Assembly (NCBI GenBank): GCA_017795045.1
Contig: CP051244.1
Span: 330,056 to 368,687 of the forward strand
Source: Allomuricauda sp.
GTDB lineage: Bacteria; Bacteroidota; Bacteroidia; Flavobacteriales; Flavobacteriaceae
DNA: 38,632 nt
Direction: 5' to 3'
Made by a program: the position numbers and the translations under genes. Of this stretch, positions 14,485 through 24,446 are shown in pieces (position 1 is the first letter of the stretch; each line of letters starts with the position of its first letter). A model generated the notes under the pieces. That model did no database searches. It saw only the letters and a program-made list of their open reading frames with translations, and was not told the DNA's origin.

Positions 14485-17170
14485 AATTGACTGTATCCTT
14501 TTTCTTTTTCAACAATCCCCCTAAAATGGATTTGGCTGTATTCTTTACCGGGTCCTCCTCGGTCTTGGTGGTTGTGGTATCTTTTGCTTTATCACCGCCC
14601 AAAAGGTTCCCCAAGGCCTCTTTAACCCCAGAAGATTGGGTGGCAGTGGAATCGGTATTGTCTTTCTTGAACATATCGGACAACAGGTCCTTGGCTTTGT
14701 CCTTTCCTTGGTTGACCAATTTCTGTTTTTGGATTTCCACCAGTTTCGTGGTCAAGGTCTTTACACTCGAACTCAGATCGGTGGTCACGGTAGGATTGGT
14801 GAAATTACCCCCAATGTTTGCGGTAACAGGGATAGTGACTTCTTTTAAACTTTCATCGTTCATTTGCGCAATGAGCTTGTTCACCTCACCTCCCAGATAC
14901 TTGGCCGGCACATCCAACGTGGCTTTGTACTGCATCTGACGGTCAAACGAATGGCCTCCATCCACATTTACGGCTATATCCTTGTACTTTACAGTAAACG
15001 GCTTCACCTTTACGGTACCGTTGTCAAAACTCAAGGCAGTTTTCAATCCTTGTAAGTCAATGTCTTTGGTGTTCAAAAAGTTCAGCTTACTGTCCAAAGC
15101 CGAAAGTAAGGGCGCTTTCTGGGTATCCACTTTAGTGGATAGGAGTTCCGCCAACAAATCTCCTGAGATAGTAGCCAAGTTGGGTGTGAAATCGTCTTTC
15201 AGGTTTCCACCGATCTTAATTTGGGAATTGAGTTTTCCCTGGAGTGCCTGTGCCAAGGGGGTAAGTGTCTTGAACAATTCCAATGCTTGGAATGACTCCC
15301 CAATATTAAAATTGCTCATCCCCAAATCCATATTGAAGGTTGATGCTTCTTCTTTGGTGGACACCGACCCTTTCATCCCCAAAGTACCTCCAAAAAGGTC
15401 CGAGGTAAGGTTCTGAACGGTGGCCGTTTCATCCTTGATGGTCAGTTTACCCTTAACGTTTTTTAGTTTTAGGTTATCATACAGTACCGTACCTGCCGTG
15501 GCGTCAATGGTACAATCCAAAAAGGATGGGATTTTGATACGCTCCTCCCCTTCTGGAGCGGTAGTGGTCCCATTCTGATCTTCACTCTCCATTTCTTCCT
15601 CTACCATAAAATCGTTCAAGGCAAAAGTGTTGGAGGCCAGCAAAAAGTTCCCTTCCACTTTTTCATCATTGAACATAAACCCGAGTAAGTTGGTCAATGT
15701 ACCCTTGGCATCAAAATCCGTGCTTCCCGTTTTTCCTTCAAAGGAATCCAAGGTTACCGTATTGGGATTAAAGGTGACCGAAGCGGTATTGATGGCCACC
15801 GGATTCTTGAGTTCCTCCGAAGCGTATTCAAACCCCGAGACCGATGCTTTTCCTGTTGTTTTGGTGTTCTGGTAACGTTTCTTCTCCAACGATTCCATAT
15901 CAAAGGCCGTGGTCACATCCGCATTCAGGATACCCTTTAGATTGTAATCCTCGGGTACGGGATAGGCTTGGGAAATGTTGGCCAGATTGATTCTGCCATC
16001 CATGTGGGCGTTCACCTTGGTGTTCCCCATAAGGTCACGGATCTTGGAGGTCAGGTTAAACTTGTCCTGATCTATGGTAAAGGACAACCGTTTGATGTCC
16101 ACATAGGTATCCTCGGTGATTCCTGTAGTATTGTTGATTTCCGTATCGATGAACACATTCTGCACCGATTTGGGCAGGTCTGGATACTTGAAAGAGGCAT
16201 TTTCAGAATTAATCTTGATGTTGAACGCAGGAATGTGCGTATCATCCACAATACCCTTGAACTGCCCGTTCACCTCAAAATTTCCAGTAGTCTGTACCGT
16301 CTCTATATTTTTGGAGTACACCTCTGGAATCACGGCCAAAAAGTTCTTAAAGTCGGAAGATGGGGTTTTGAAGGTTACATCCACTTCCTGATTATCGTCA
16401 TTCAACTTTACAAAACCATCAAACACCAAGGGCAATTGGTTTATCATCGCCTTGTTCTCCAAAAAGGAATACTTGTTTTCCTTAAGGTCAATATCAATCA
16501 GGGCATCCAAGGAAACCTTATGGTTGTTGAGATACTTTGTGCTGTCCATTTCAAAAGACACCAAAGCATCGGTCAAGGTCTTTAACTGCGATTTTTCCAA
16601 GGAAAGGTCCCCGGTTCCCGAATGGTTCATTTCCAACAGGGCCAAACGCATTCCCGTGGCCATATCATCATAGATGATTTCGGAATTGGTAATGGCATAG
16701 GCATCCATAGCCAAGGTAAAATTGCCCCCCGAGTCTTCAGATGCATCGGTCGATGCTGACTCATCTGCCTTACCAATGTCGTAATTGGCATTCTCGTTTT
16801 CATCCACTTTTATGTGGAGTTTGGCCTTGTCCACATTTAAACTTTGGATCACAATGGGCTCCTCTGCCGATTTAAAGAGCTCCTTAATGGACAGTTTCAA
16901 CTCAATTTCCCCAGAGGCAAATAGGGTATCCCCTTCAAAAGGCGCCTTGTTGACCAAAGAAATGTTGGTGAGCTCCACATTGGCATTGGGAAAGCTTTTG
17001 AGCAAGCTCAAATCGGCCTCCTCAAAATCCAAAGTGGCATTGATACTGTTGTTGACCTTGTTTTTGATGATCTGCTCAATCTTTCCCTGAAGGAAAAAGG
17101 GCAGGGCAATGATCAGGGCAAGTAGGATAAGTAGGGTTATTCCGGTAATCTTCAGGACTTTTCTCTTCAT
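14483..17170 (-). CDS. AsmA-like protein (bridge-type lipid transport superfamily)
   Basis: An 895-residue protein with one N-terminal membrane helix (about residues 8-28) and a long periplasmic part of repeated beta-strands. The AsmA N-terminal pattern is visible in KNKVNNSINATLDFEEADLS followed by LKSFPNANVELTNISL (residues 37-72), and AsmA-like C-terminal elements in LSFDNGTVKVKPFTVKYKD and ATLDVPAKYLGGEVNKLI (about 720-790). A low-complexity tail (acidic/threonine-rich, ending LLKKKKDTVN) follows. AsmA relatives (TamB, YhdP) form hydrophobic grooves that move phospholipid between membranes; that role here is inference. It is the last gene of the run sppA, transporter, asmA-like. Confidence 0.85.
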   Translation of the reverse strand: MKRKVLKITGITLLILLALIIALPFFLQGKIEQIIKNKVNNSINATLDFEEADLSLLKSFPNANVELTNISLVNKAPFEGDTLFASGEIELKLSIKELFKSAEEPIVIQSLNVDKAKLHIKVDENENANYDIGKADESASTDASEDSGGNFTLAMDAYAITNSEIIYDDMATGMRLALLEMNHSGTGDLSLEKSQLKTLTDALVSFEMDSTKYLNNHKVSLDALIDIDLKENKYSFLENKAMINQLPLVFDGFVKLNDDNQEVDVTFKTPSSDFKNFLAVIPEVYSKNIETVQTTGNFEVNGQFKGIVDDTHIPAFNIKINSENASFKYPDLPKSVQNVFIDTEINNTTGITEDTYVDIKRLSFTIDQDKFNLTSKIRDLMGNTKVNAHMDGRINLANISQAYPVPEDYNLKGILNADVTTAFDMESLEKKRYQNTKTTGKASVSGFEYASEELKNPVAINTASVTFNPNTVTLDSFEGKTGSTDFDAKGTLTNLLGFMFNDEKVEGNFLLASNTFALNDFMVEEEMESEDQNGTTTAPEGEERIKIPSFLDCTIDATAGTVLYDNLKLKNVKGKLTIKDETATVQNLTSDLFGGTLGMKGSVSTKEEASTFNMDLGMSNFNIGESFQALELFKTLTPLAQALQGKLNSQIKIGGNLKDDFTPNLATISGDLLAELLSTKVDTQKAPLLSALDSKLNFLNTKDIDLQGLKTALSFDNGTVKVKPFTVKYKDIAVNVDGGHSFDRQMQYKATLDVPAKYLGGEVNKLIAQMNDESLKEVTIPVTANIGGNFTNPTVTTDLSSSVKTLTTKLVEIQKQKLVNQGKDKAKDLLSDMFKKDNTDSTATQSSGVKEALGNLLGGDKAKDTTTTKTEEDPVKNTAKSILGGLLKKKKDTVN

Positions 17171-17206
17171 AAGATGATGTTTTACAACAAATTAAAGGAG
17201 AAGATT

Positions 17207-17914
17207 TCAATCCAACGGAATCTCTTCCCCTATTTTTAAGTTAAATCTTTTCCGCATCAGATATACGAAAAAATAGAGCAGAGGGGTGTCAAACAGCGCT
17301 ATGATCACCTTGAAAACAAATCCACTGATGACCAATCCGTAGAACTTGTCCCAGGGCAATACCCCAAAAATACAGAGGAGGCCCACCACGGTAAACGTAT
17401 CCACAAACTGCGATGTGAAGGTTGAAAAATTGTTCCGAAGCCATAACATCCTGCCGTCGGTCATCTTTTTCCAGAAATGGTAAATGGAAATATCGATGTA
17501 CTGCGCAGCCAAATAGGCCAACATGGAAGCCAAAACACCCAAAGGGGACAAACCAAATACCTTGGTGAAGGTAACATCATCCACAGGCGAGGAGGGTATG
17601 GCCGGCACATAATTGCCCACCAAAATGATCGCCATGGAAAACACCGAGGCAAAAATCCCGGCAGTTACCACCTGATTGGCCTTTCGCTTTCCGTAAATCT
17701 CGGAAATAAGGTCCGTGATCAAAAAAGTGATGGGATAGGGCAAAATCCCCACCGAAAGTTCAAAAAGGGGCGCCCCAAAAACAGTGACTTCCCCAAAGGG
17801 GTTCCAATAAAAGAACTTTTGAAAAATAAGGTTGGACACCACCAAGGAAGTGATGAACAAGGCTCCCATATAGAGATAAATCGAAAACGCTTTTTTCTTA
17901 TCGCTTTGCGTCAT
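17207..17914 (-). CDS. Queuosine precursor transporter (VUT/YhhQ family)
   Basis: A 235-residue inner-membrane protein with six hydrophobic segments. The family signature LPYPITFLITDLISEIYGKRKAN lies at about residues 58-80, and AAQYIDISIYHFWKKMT, NNFSTFTSQFVDTFTV and the C-terminal LFDTPLLYFFVYLMRK also fit the YhhQ/TIGR00697 group, whose E. coli member imports preQ0/preQ1 for tRNA queuosine. Which precursor is carried cannot be told. Its start is four bases after the sppA stop, so both are in one transcript; the AsmA-like gene follows after 36 bases. No queuosine biosynthesis gene is in the window. Confidence 0.92.
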   Translation of the reverse strand: MTQSDKKKAFSIYLYMGALFITSLVVSNLIFQKFFYWNPFGEVTVFGAPLFELSVGILPYPITFLITDLISEIYGKRKANQVVTAGIFASVFSMAIILVGNYVPAIPSSPVDDVTFTKVFGLSPLGVLASMLAYLAAQYIDISIYHFWKKMTDGRMLWLRNNFSTFTSQFVDTFTVVGLLCIFGVLPWDKFYGLVISGFVFKVIIALFDTPLLYFFVYLMRKRFNLKIGEEIPLD

Positions 17915-17918
17915 CCGT

Positions 17919-19679
17919 TTATTTTATGTTGAGGCTGAAAGGCATACGGGCCTGGATTCCCTTTTGTTCCGAGGCTTGTTTGAATTCCTTTAGGATTTGA
18001 TAGGCTTCGCCACCGATTTCTTCTTTGATCAGTGACGCTTTTATTTTAGACTCCATACCGCCCAAATCGTCCATGAACCGTTCAAAATTGGACTTATATT
18101 TGGGGTATTTCCGAATACCATAATTACCTAACCCGGCCATATCTGCTGCAGCGGCTATGGCGTCGTCCAAATTACCGAGTTCATCCACGAGTCCATTGGC
18201 TTGGGCATCCACCCCACTCCATACCCTACCCTGGGCCAACGAATCCACTTGGGCCAAGCTCATCTTTCTTCCCTCGGCCACACGTTGCAAAAAAGTGTTG
18301 TAGGTATCCTCTATGCCTTCTTGTACCACATCCCGGAACGAATCGTTCATGGGTTCAAACAGCGAATAGTCCACGGAATTTTTGTTGGTACCCACTTGTT
18401 CGGCATTGATTCCTATGTTTCCTGCCAGTTCGTGGATATTGGGAATAGTCCCAAATACCCCAATGGAACCAGTAATGGTGGTAGGTTCCGCAAATATTTT
18501 GTCCCCGGCCACTCCAATATAGTACCCGCCGGATGCGGCCACGTTTCCAAAGGAAACGACCACCGGTTTCTCCGCCTTGGCCAGTGTAATTTCACGCCAG
18601 ATGATATCGGAAACCAAGGCACTGCCGCCCGGGGAATCCACCCGAAGTACGATAGCCTTGACATCTTTGTCATTTTTTGCCTTGTGCAGGGCATCCACCA
18701 TAAGTCCCTGCCCCAAAAAATCCTTTCCGCCATCCCCATAAAAGATTTCTCCTTGGGCATAGATCACGGCTATTTTATCGGTACCCGTATGTACTTTTTC
18801 CCAATGGGCCAGACGAACGTATTCTTCAAATTCAATGTAGTTCAAATCTTCACCTTGACTTACCCCCATTGCATTGCGCAATAGGTTTTCGTACTCATCA
18901 AAATGCAAATCCCCATCAATCAATCCAGAGGCCACTGCATATTTTGGGGTTCTGCCTCCCAAGGTGTCTGCAATGATATTTAGGTTTTCACGGCTTATGT
19001 TTCGCGTGGCTGATACATCCTCCACAATAACATCCCAAATGGAGGTGATCAATTCTTTGATCTGCAAACGGTTTTCCGCACTCATGGTATTGGACAAAAA
19101 GGGTTCCACGGCACTTTTGTACTTCCCATGTCGGATGACCTCCATTTTTATCCCCGTTTTTTCCTGAAAATCCTTGTAATAGAGGATTTCCGTGGAAAGC
19201 CCCTTAAAATCCAATGTCCCAACGGGGTTTAGGTACACCTCATCGGCCACACTGGCCAGATAGTAGTCTTTTTGGGTATAAAAATCCGAATGGGCCATCA
19301 CAAATTTCCCGGAAGACTTAAAATCCAGCAGCGCTTCCCGTATCTCCCGGGTCTGGGCCACCCCAGCCTGCAAAAAACTGGTGGTTAAGCTAATGCCCCT
19401 GATATTGGCATCTTCCTTCGCCACTTTTATGGCATGGATGATTTCGTCCAATCCCAATTCCTCGTCCCAAAGACCGGCAAAGGGACTGTTCTCGTCCTTT
19501 CCGGTATAATCCATGATCGGTGCCATAAAACGCAACTCCAGAATCGAGTTCTTTTTTACCACCACTCCATCTTCCATATTGCCAATCAGGGCAATAAAAA
19601 TGAAAAACATCCCCATCACAATTCCAAAGGCCACCAAAGATCCCAAAATGGAGGCCAAAAGGTTTCTTAAAAAGTTCAT
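17919..19679 (-). CDS. sppA: Signal peptide peptidase SppA, long (67K-type) form
   Basis: A membrane-bound serine protease that degrades cleaved signal peptides. The 586-residue length matches the duplicated long form. One N-terminal membrane helix spans about residues 8-33. The Ser/Lys dyad is visible: Lys188 in HGKYKSAVEPF of the N-terminal repeat, and Ser383 in NVAASGGYYIG of the C-terminal repeat, with LRVDSPGGSALVSD (346-359) upstream and TITGSIGVFG downstream. The family forms a tetramer on the periplasmic face. It is first in the sppA-transporter-asmA operon and has a -7 box just upstream. Confidence 0.96.
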   Translation of the reverse strand: MNFLRNLLASILGSLVAFGIVMGMFFIFIALIGNMEDGVVVKKNSILELRFMAPIMDYTGKDENSPFAGLWDEELGLDEIIHAIKVAKEDANIRGISLTTSFLQAGVAQTREIREALLDFKSSGKFVMAHSDFYTQKDYYLASVADEVYLNPVGTLDFKGLSTEILYYKDFQEKTGIKMEVIRHGKYKSAVEPFLSNTMSAENRLQIKELITSIWDVIVEDVSATRNISRENLNIIADTLGGRTPKYAVASGLIDGDLHFDEYENLLRNAMGVSQGEDLNYIEFEEYVRLAHWEKVHTGTDKIAVIYAQGEIFYGDGGKDFLGQGLMVDALHKAKNDKDVKAIVLRVDSPGGSALVSDIIWREITLAKAEKPVVVSFGNVAASGGYYIGVAGDKIFAEPTTITGSIGVFGTIPNIHELAGNIGINAEQVGTNKNSVDYSLFEPMNDSFRDVVQEGIEDTYNTFLQRVAEGRKMSLAQVDSLAQGRVWSGVDAQANGLVDELGNLDDAIAAAADMAGLGNYGIRKYPKYKSNFERFMDDLGGMESKIKASLIKEEIGGEAYQILKEFKQASEQKGIQARMPFSLNIK

Positions 19680-19701
19680 CCAGCATAAATTTATTCCACC
19701 C

Positions 19702-19709
19702 CAAATATA
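19702..19709 (-). promoter_or_regulatory. Possible -7 box of the sppA operon promoter
   Basis: Read on the minus strand the bases are TATATTTG, a full match to TAnnTTTG, about 23 bases before the sppA ATG. No TTG is found at the -33 position, so only half of the promoter is visible. Confidence 0.42.
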
Positions 19710-19748
19710 ACCATTGTTGCATTGTTTTGTTTACTTTGTCCTTTTGAT

Positions 19749-20894
19749 ATGGGTCAATCTCAACACGTATATCTTTCACTGGGCAGTAATCTAGGCAATC
19801 GGTACGCAACGCTCCAAAAGGCGCTTTTTCGGATTCAACGTGAGGTAGGTGATATTTTGGCCATTTCCTCGGTTTATGAAAATCCGGCCGTGGGGTTTGA
19901 GGGTGATGATTTTCTGAACATTTGTGCTGCCTTGGTAACCCCGCTGTCCCCATTGGAACTTTTACAGGCGGTTTTACGGATTGAAAAGGATTTTGGCAGA
20001 GATCGTACGCAAAATACGGGCTACCAATCCCGTACCTTGGATGTTGATATTATCCTTTATGGGAAGCAAATCATTGACACACCCGATTTGATCGTCCCCC
20101 ATCCGCAGATGCAGCACCGGAAATTTGTACTGAAACCCTTGGCCGATATTGCTCCACAGTTATATCACCCTGTACTCAACAAAGACATACGCAACTTGTT
20201 ACAGGAGTGTAGGGACAAGAGCAAATTGAAGAAAACCTCGTATAAGTTGTTTCGAAACAGGTCGGGGCTTTTTTCACAACTGCAGTTTATTGCCATTGAA
20301 GGGAACATTGGTGCCGGAAAGACCACCCTTTCCAAAATGATCGCCGAAGATTTCAATGCCAAATTGGTATTGGAGCGTTTTGCGGACAACCCCTTCCTTC
20401 CCAAGTTTTATGAAGACCAAATGCGCTATGCCTTTCCGTTGGAAATGTCCTTTTTGGCGGACCGTTACCAACAATTTACCGATGACACCTCCCAATTTGA
20501 CCTCTTCAAGAACTTTATGGTAAGTGATTACGATATCTTTAAATCGCTCATTTTCGCCAAAATCACCTTACAAGCCGATGAATTCAACTTGTACCGAAAG
20601 GTCTTTAGTTTTATGTACAAGGAGGTGAAAAAACCGGATATTTATCTATATCTCTATCAAAATACGGAGCGTCTTTTGGCCAATATCAAGAAAAGGGGAC
20701 GGGATTATGAGCAGAAAATAGACCCTGTCTATTTGGATAAAATCAACCGGGGATACCTTGATTTCATTAAGACCCTGCCCAACCAGAACAGTATTGTGCT
20801 GGATTTGAGCGAGCTGGATTTTGTCAACAATCCATCGGATTATGAAATCATTCTGGAACGGTTGGAAGACAACATCCTCTCCCTATCTTTTTAG
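19749..20894 (+). CDS. folK: Bifunctional folate pyrophosphokinase (HPPK) / deoxynucleoside kinase fusion
   Basis: A 381-residue fusion. Residues 5-155 are HPPK: YLSLGSNLGNR at 8-18, YENPAVGFEGDDFLN at 43-57, and the signature SRTLDVDIILYG at 94-105, with Asp residues binding magnesium; this part transfers pyrophosphate to 6-hydroxymethyl-dihydropterin in folate synthesis. Residues 178-381 are a deoxynucleoside kinase: P-loop GNIGAGKT at 185-192, LVLERFADNPFLPKFY at 207-221, ADRYQQF at 237-243 and a KKRGRDYEQKI lid segment. A basic linker (about 156-176) joins them. The fusion recurs in Bacteroidota. I chose the ATG at 19749 because the HPPK core starts seven residues later. A terminator follows at 20989-21013. 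Confidence 0.95.
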   Translation: MGQSQHVYLSLGSNLGNRYATLQKALFRIQREVGDILAISSVYENPAVGFEGDDFLNICAALVTPLSPLELLQAVLRIEKDFGRDRTQNTGYQSRTLDVDIILYGKQIIDTPDLIVPHPQMQHRKFVLKPLADIAPQLYHPVLNKDIRNLLQECRDKSKLKKTSYKLFRNRSGLFSQLQFIAIEGNIGAGKTTLSKMIAEDFNAKLVLERFADNPFLPKFYEDQMRYAFPLEMSFLADRYQQFTDDTSQFDLFKNFMVSDYDIFKSLIFAKITLQADEFNLYRKVFSFMYKEVKKPDIYLYLYQNTERLLANIKKRGRDYEQKIDPVYLDKINRGYLDFIKTLPNQNSIVLDLSELDFVNNPSDYEIILERLEDNILSLSF

Positions 20895-20988
20895 CAAAAT
20901 TTTTAGAAAATGTTTGGATATAACGAATGGTTTTATTTTATTAGACGCCGCTAATCGAGCAACTAACTAACTCAAACTATATATTTCC

Positions 20989-21013
20989 GCCCTGATTTAT
21001 TCAGGGCTTTTTT
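20989..21013 (+). terminator. Intrinsic terminator of folK-dNK, overlapping the 3' end of the methyltransferase gene
   Basis: Stem GCCCTGA (20989-20995) / TCAGGGC (21001-21007) with a five-base loop and six T. The right arm and T run overlap the last codons of the convergent SpoU gene, which stops at 20997. The minus strand lacks a T run, so it works for the plus strand only. Confidence 0.85.
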
Positions 21014-21551
21014 GTTTTTGGGAGTTATGTTTAGCCCATAGATCCCACACAACTATCCCTGCACTTACCGATATGTTCAACGAGTGTTTGGTCCCAAACT
21101 GCGGGATTTCCAAAACCGTATCGCAAGCCGAGACCACCTCTTGGGAAACCCCTTTTACCTCGTTTCCAAAAATCAGGGCCAAGGTTTCATGGGGCTTGGA
21201 TTCAAAATCATTCAGCATGGTGGCATTTTCAGCCTGTTCCACGGCAATGGTATGGACGCCCATCGCTTTCAATTCCCCTACCAACTCCAAGGTACTTTCC
21301 CGATACGTCCAGTCCACACTCTCCGTGGCACCCAAGGCGGTTTTACGGATGTCCTTATGGGGCGGGGTGGCGGTAATACCACATAAATATATTTTTTGGA
21401 TTCGGAACGCATCGGCCGTACGGAACACCGAACCAATATTGTTCAGGCTTCGGATATTGTCCAACACCAATATAATCGGTGTTTTTTCCGCTTCCTTGAA
21501 CGCTTCCACATCCAACCGTCCCAACTCACTGTTTTCCAGTTTCCGATTCAT
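20997..21551 (-). CDS. SpoU/TrmH-family RNA 2'-O-methyltransferase
   Basis: A SPOUT-fold enzyme of about 184 residues using S-adenosylmethionine to methylate ribose 2'-hydroxyls in tRNA or rRNA. The three SpoU motifs are present: LDNIRSLNNIGSVFRTADAF (motif 1, with Asn and Arg), LALIFGNEVKGVS (motif 2) and LEIPQFGTKHSLNISVSAGIVVWDL (motif 3). There is no extra N-terminal substrate domain, which fits the short TrmL/TrmH-like group; the RNA target cannot be told. I chose the ATG at 21551 (MNRKLENSEL), matching the usual family start. Another ATG is at 21563, and the frame extends to a TTG at 21668 without recognisable content. Confidence 0.9.
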   Translation of the reverse strand: MNRKLENSELGRLDVEAFKEAEKTPIILVLDNIRSLNNIGSVFRTADAFRIQKIYLCGITATPPHKDIRKTALGATESVDWTYRESTLELVGELKAMGVHTIAVEQAENATMLNDFESKPHETLALIFGNEVKGVSQEVVSACDTVLEIPQFGTKHSLNISVSAGIVVWDLWAKHNSQKQKSPE

Positions 21552-21677
21552 TTTTTTAACCATTCCGTCCAAAATATCAACAAAAATTTTTGATGGATGA
21601 TGAAAACGATATATTCGTTCCAACATCCCGTGTTGTAAGGTGTTTTGTTTGACAAAATCCCTAACCAATGGTTTTTT

Positions 21678-21736
21678 GTCATCTTGAGCGCAGTCGAAAG
21701 GTCAACAAAAAACATCTCGACTGCGCTCGATGTGAC
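21678..21736. repeat. REP-like dispersed inverted repeat
   Basis: Left arm 21678-21697 (GTCATCTTGAGCGCAGTCGA) and the reverse complement of the right arm 21717-21736 agree at 17 of 20 positions, with a 19-base spacer. The core GAGCGCAGTCGA / TCGACTGCGCTC is perfect. This motif resembles intergenic repeats I associate with many Bacteroidota genomes. It lies between the methyltransferase and mutS starts and could form a long hairpin, but there is no T run to make it a terminator. Confidence 0.75.
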
Positions 21737-21794
21737 AACGAGTTTTATAATCAACCTTACCCGAACAGGGCAAAAATAAAAGAATAATATCGCT

Positions 21795-24416
21795 TTGGCA
21801 GCCAAGAACAAAACAAAGAAGGTTACCCCTTTAATGCAACAGTACAATGCCATCAAGGTAAAACATCCTGATGCCCTATTGCTGTTCCGTGTTGGGGATT
21901 TCTACGAGACTTTTGGTGATGATGCGGTGAAAGCTGCCAAAATTTTGGGCATTATCCTTACCCATCGGAACAATGGGGGTGATAAAACGGAGTTGGCCGG
22001 TTTTCCGCACCACTCCCTGAACACCTACCTCCCAAAATTGGTCAAGGCGGGGCAACGCGTGGCCATTTGCGACCAGTTGGAGGACCCCAAACAGACCAAA
22101 AGCATTGTAAAACGTGGGGTAACGGAACTGGTAACCCCAGGGGTGGCCCTTAATGATGATATCCTTTCCGCCAAAAGCAACAACTTTTTGTGTGCCGTTC
22201 ACTTTGGAAGGACCAAAATGGGAATTTCCTTTCTGGACATCTCCACCGGTGAGTTTTTAACCGCGGAAGGTTCTGTGGAACAGATGGACAAGTTGCTCCA
22301 AAACTTTGCCCCCAATGAGGTATTGGTCTCCAAAAGCCACAAAAAAGAGTTTGTGGAGGTTTTTGGCAACCAGCTCCACAGTTTCTTTATGGAGGATTGG
22401 ATTTTCCAGGAAGATTATGCCCAAGAGAGCCTCAACAACCATTTTGGAACCAAAACCCTTAAGGGTTTCGGGATAGAACATTTGGGCCAAGGCATCATTG
22501 CTTCCGGCGCGGTACTGCATTACCTGTCCGAGACGCAGCACAGTCGATTGCAACACATCAATAGAATCCAGCGTATTGCGGAGGAGGAATATGTTTGGAT
22601 GGACCGATTTACCATTCGGAACCTGGAATTATACCATTCCCCCCACCAAAATGCGGTGACGCTTTTGGACATCATAGACCGGACCCTCTCCCCCATGGGC
22701 GGAAGATTGTTGAAGCGTTGGTTGGCCCTTCCCTTAAAAAACAAGGAACGGATTCGGGAACGCCACCAAGTGGTCGCCCATTTAAAAGATCAGGAAGAAT
22801 CCCTCGAAAAAATACAGCATTGGATCAAGCCCATGGGCGATTTGGAACGACTCATCTCCAAACTGGCCACAGGAAAAATCAATCCCAAGGAGGTGGTACA
22901 GCTTAAAAATTCCTTGGAGGCCTTGGCCCCTATCAAACACTTGGCCCAACAAAGTCCAAATACCTCTTTACAACGCATTGGGGAACGTTTGGATGCCTGC
23001 GAGGCCCTTCGGTCCAAAATCAAGGAGGTTCTCAATGAGGAAGCCCCTGTAAACCTGGCCAAAGGCCATACCATTGCCCAAGGGTATTCGGATGAGTTGG
23101 ACGAGCTGCGCAACTTGGCGTTTTCCGGGAAGGATTATCTGGACAAAATGTTGGAGCGGGAAACCAAGGAAACGGGTATCACTTCCCTCAAAATTGCCTC
23201 CAACAATGTTTTTGGCTACTACATTGAGGTGCGAAACACCCACAGGGACAAGGTCCCGGAAAGTTGGATCCGCAAACAGACCTTGGTCAATGCCGAACGC
23301 TATATCACCGAAGAGCTCAAAGAGTATGAAGCCAAGATTTTAGGCGCCGAAGAACGCATTCTTATCCTGGAACAGCAGTTGTTTGAACAGCTTTTGATGT
23401 GGATGCAGGAATACATTGCCCCTGTCCAGCAAAATGCCCATCTGATCGCCCAATTGGATTGCCTATGCGGATTTGCCCAACTGGCCAAGGAAAATGGCTA
23501 TGTGGAACCTCTTGTGGATGAATCCACCGAACTCCATATCAAAGAGGGACGACATCCGGTCATTGAAAAACAATTGCCCTTGGGCGAGAGCTATGTGACC
23601 AACGATGTACTCCTGAACCGGGAGGAGCAACAGATCATCATGATCACTGGGCCCAACATGAGTGGTAAGTCGGCCATTTTACGGCAAACGGCCTTGATTG
23701 TACTCTTGGCGCAAATGGGAAGCTTTGTGCCCGCCTCAGAGGCCAAGATTGGTCTAGTGGACAAAATTTTCACCCGTGTGGGGGCCAGTGACAATATTTC
23801 CATGGGCGAATCCACCTTTATGGTGGAAATGAACGAAACGGCCTCCATCCTCAACAATTTATCCGAGCGTAGTTTGGTTCTTTTGGATGAGATTGGCCGG
23901 GGCACGAGTACCTATGACGGTATTTCCATTGCTTGGGCCATATCGGAATACCTCCATGAGCATCCGGCACGCGCCAAGACCCTTTTTGCCACCCATTACC
24001 ACGAGCTCAACGAGATGACGGCCACTTTTTCCCGAATCAAAAATCACAATGTATCGGTAAAGGAATTGAAGGACAATGTGCTTTTCCTTCGGAAATTGGT
24101 ACCTGGGGGAAGCGAACACAGTTTTGGAATCCATGTAGCCAAGATGGCCGGCATGCCCCAACAGGTGATCCAAAAGGCCAACAAAATCCTTAAAAAGCTG
24201 GAAAAATCGCATTCCAGTGAGGAAATGACGGATAAACTCCAGATGGCCCAAAATGAAATGCAGTTGAGTTTCTTTAATTTGGACGACCCCTTGTTGGAGG
24301 AAATCAAGGAGGAAATCCTTCATTTGGACATAGATACGCTGACCCCGGTGGAAGCCTTGATGAAATTGAACGAGATCAAACGTTTGCTGGGTAAAAAGAA
24401 AACAGCATCCTCTTAA
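21795..24416 (+). CDS. mutS: DNA mismatch repair protein MutS
   Basis: Recognises base mismatches and small loops, starting methyl- or nick-directed repair. The protein has 873 residues. The mismatch-binding FYE motif is at 36-38 ([10 protein letters not shown]), Walker A GPNMSGKS at 619-626, the ST motif GESTFMVEM at 671-679 and Walker [14 protein letters not shown] at 694-706; the C-terminal tail holds a helical dimer segment. The start codon is TTG at 21795: the frame is closed by a stop at 21777, there is no ATG between, and the first internal ATG (residue 14) would cut into the conserved [11 protein letters not shown]. The usual family N-terminus of a few basic residues before TPLM matches the TTG start. 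Confidence 0.97.
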   Translation: MAAKNKTKKVTPLMQQYNAIKVKHPDALLLFRVGDFYETFGDDAVKAAKILGIILTHRNNGGDKTELAGFPHHSLNTYLPKLVKAGQRVAICDQLEDPKQTKSIVKRGVTELVTPGVALNDDILSAKSNNFLCAVHFGRTKMGISFLDISTGEFLTAEGSVEQMDKLLQNFAPNEVLVSKSHKKEFVEVFGNQLHSFFMEDWIFQEDYAQESLNNHFGTKTLKGFGIEHLGQGIIASGAVLHYLSETQHSRLQHINRIQRIAEEEYVWMDRFTIRNLELYHSPHQNAVTLLDIIDRTLSPMGGRLLKRWLALPLKNKERIRERHQVVAHLKDQEESLEKIQHWIKPMGDLERLISKLATGKINPKEVVQLKNSLEALAPIKHLAQQSPNTSLQRIGERLDACEALRSKIKEVLNEEAPVNLAKGHTIAQGYSDELDELRNLAFSGKDYLDKMLERETKETGITSLKIASNNVFGYYIEVRNTHRDKVPESWIRKQTLVNAERYITEELKEYEAKILGAEERILILEQQLFEQLLMWMQEYIAPVQQNAHLIAQLDCLCGFAQLAKENGYVEPLVDESTELHIKEGRHPVIEKQLPLGESYVTNDVLLNREEQQIIMITGPNMSGKSAILRQTALIVLLAQMGSFVPASEAKIGLVDKIFTRVGASDNISMGESTFMVEMNETASILNNLSERSLVLLDEIGRGTSTYDGISIAWAISEYLHEHPARAKTLFATHYHELNEMTATFSRIKNHNVSVKELKDNVLFLRKLVPGGSEHSFGIHVAKMAGMPQQVIQKANKILKKLEKSHSSEEMTDKLQMAQNEMQLSFFNLDDPLLEEIKEEILHLDIDTLTPVEALMKLNEIKRLLGKKKTASS

Positions 24417-24446
24417 AAAAATTCTTTCTGTTTTAGAGAAAAACAT

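Noticed and set aside
15968..16585. A 205-codon plus-strand frame inside the AsmA-like gene
   Set aside because: Antisense shadow; the AsmA-like frame is complete and shows family features, and this one has neither start context nor recognisable domains.
21552..21668. N-terminal extension of the SpoU methyltransferase
   Set aside because: It starts from TTG, passes two in-frame ATGs, and the enzyme family normally begins at the MNRKL segment.
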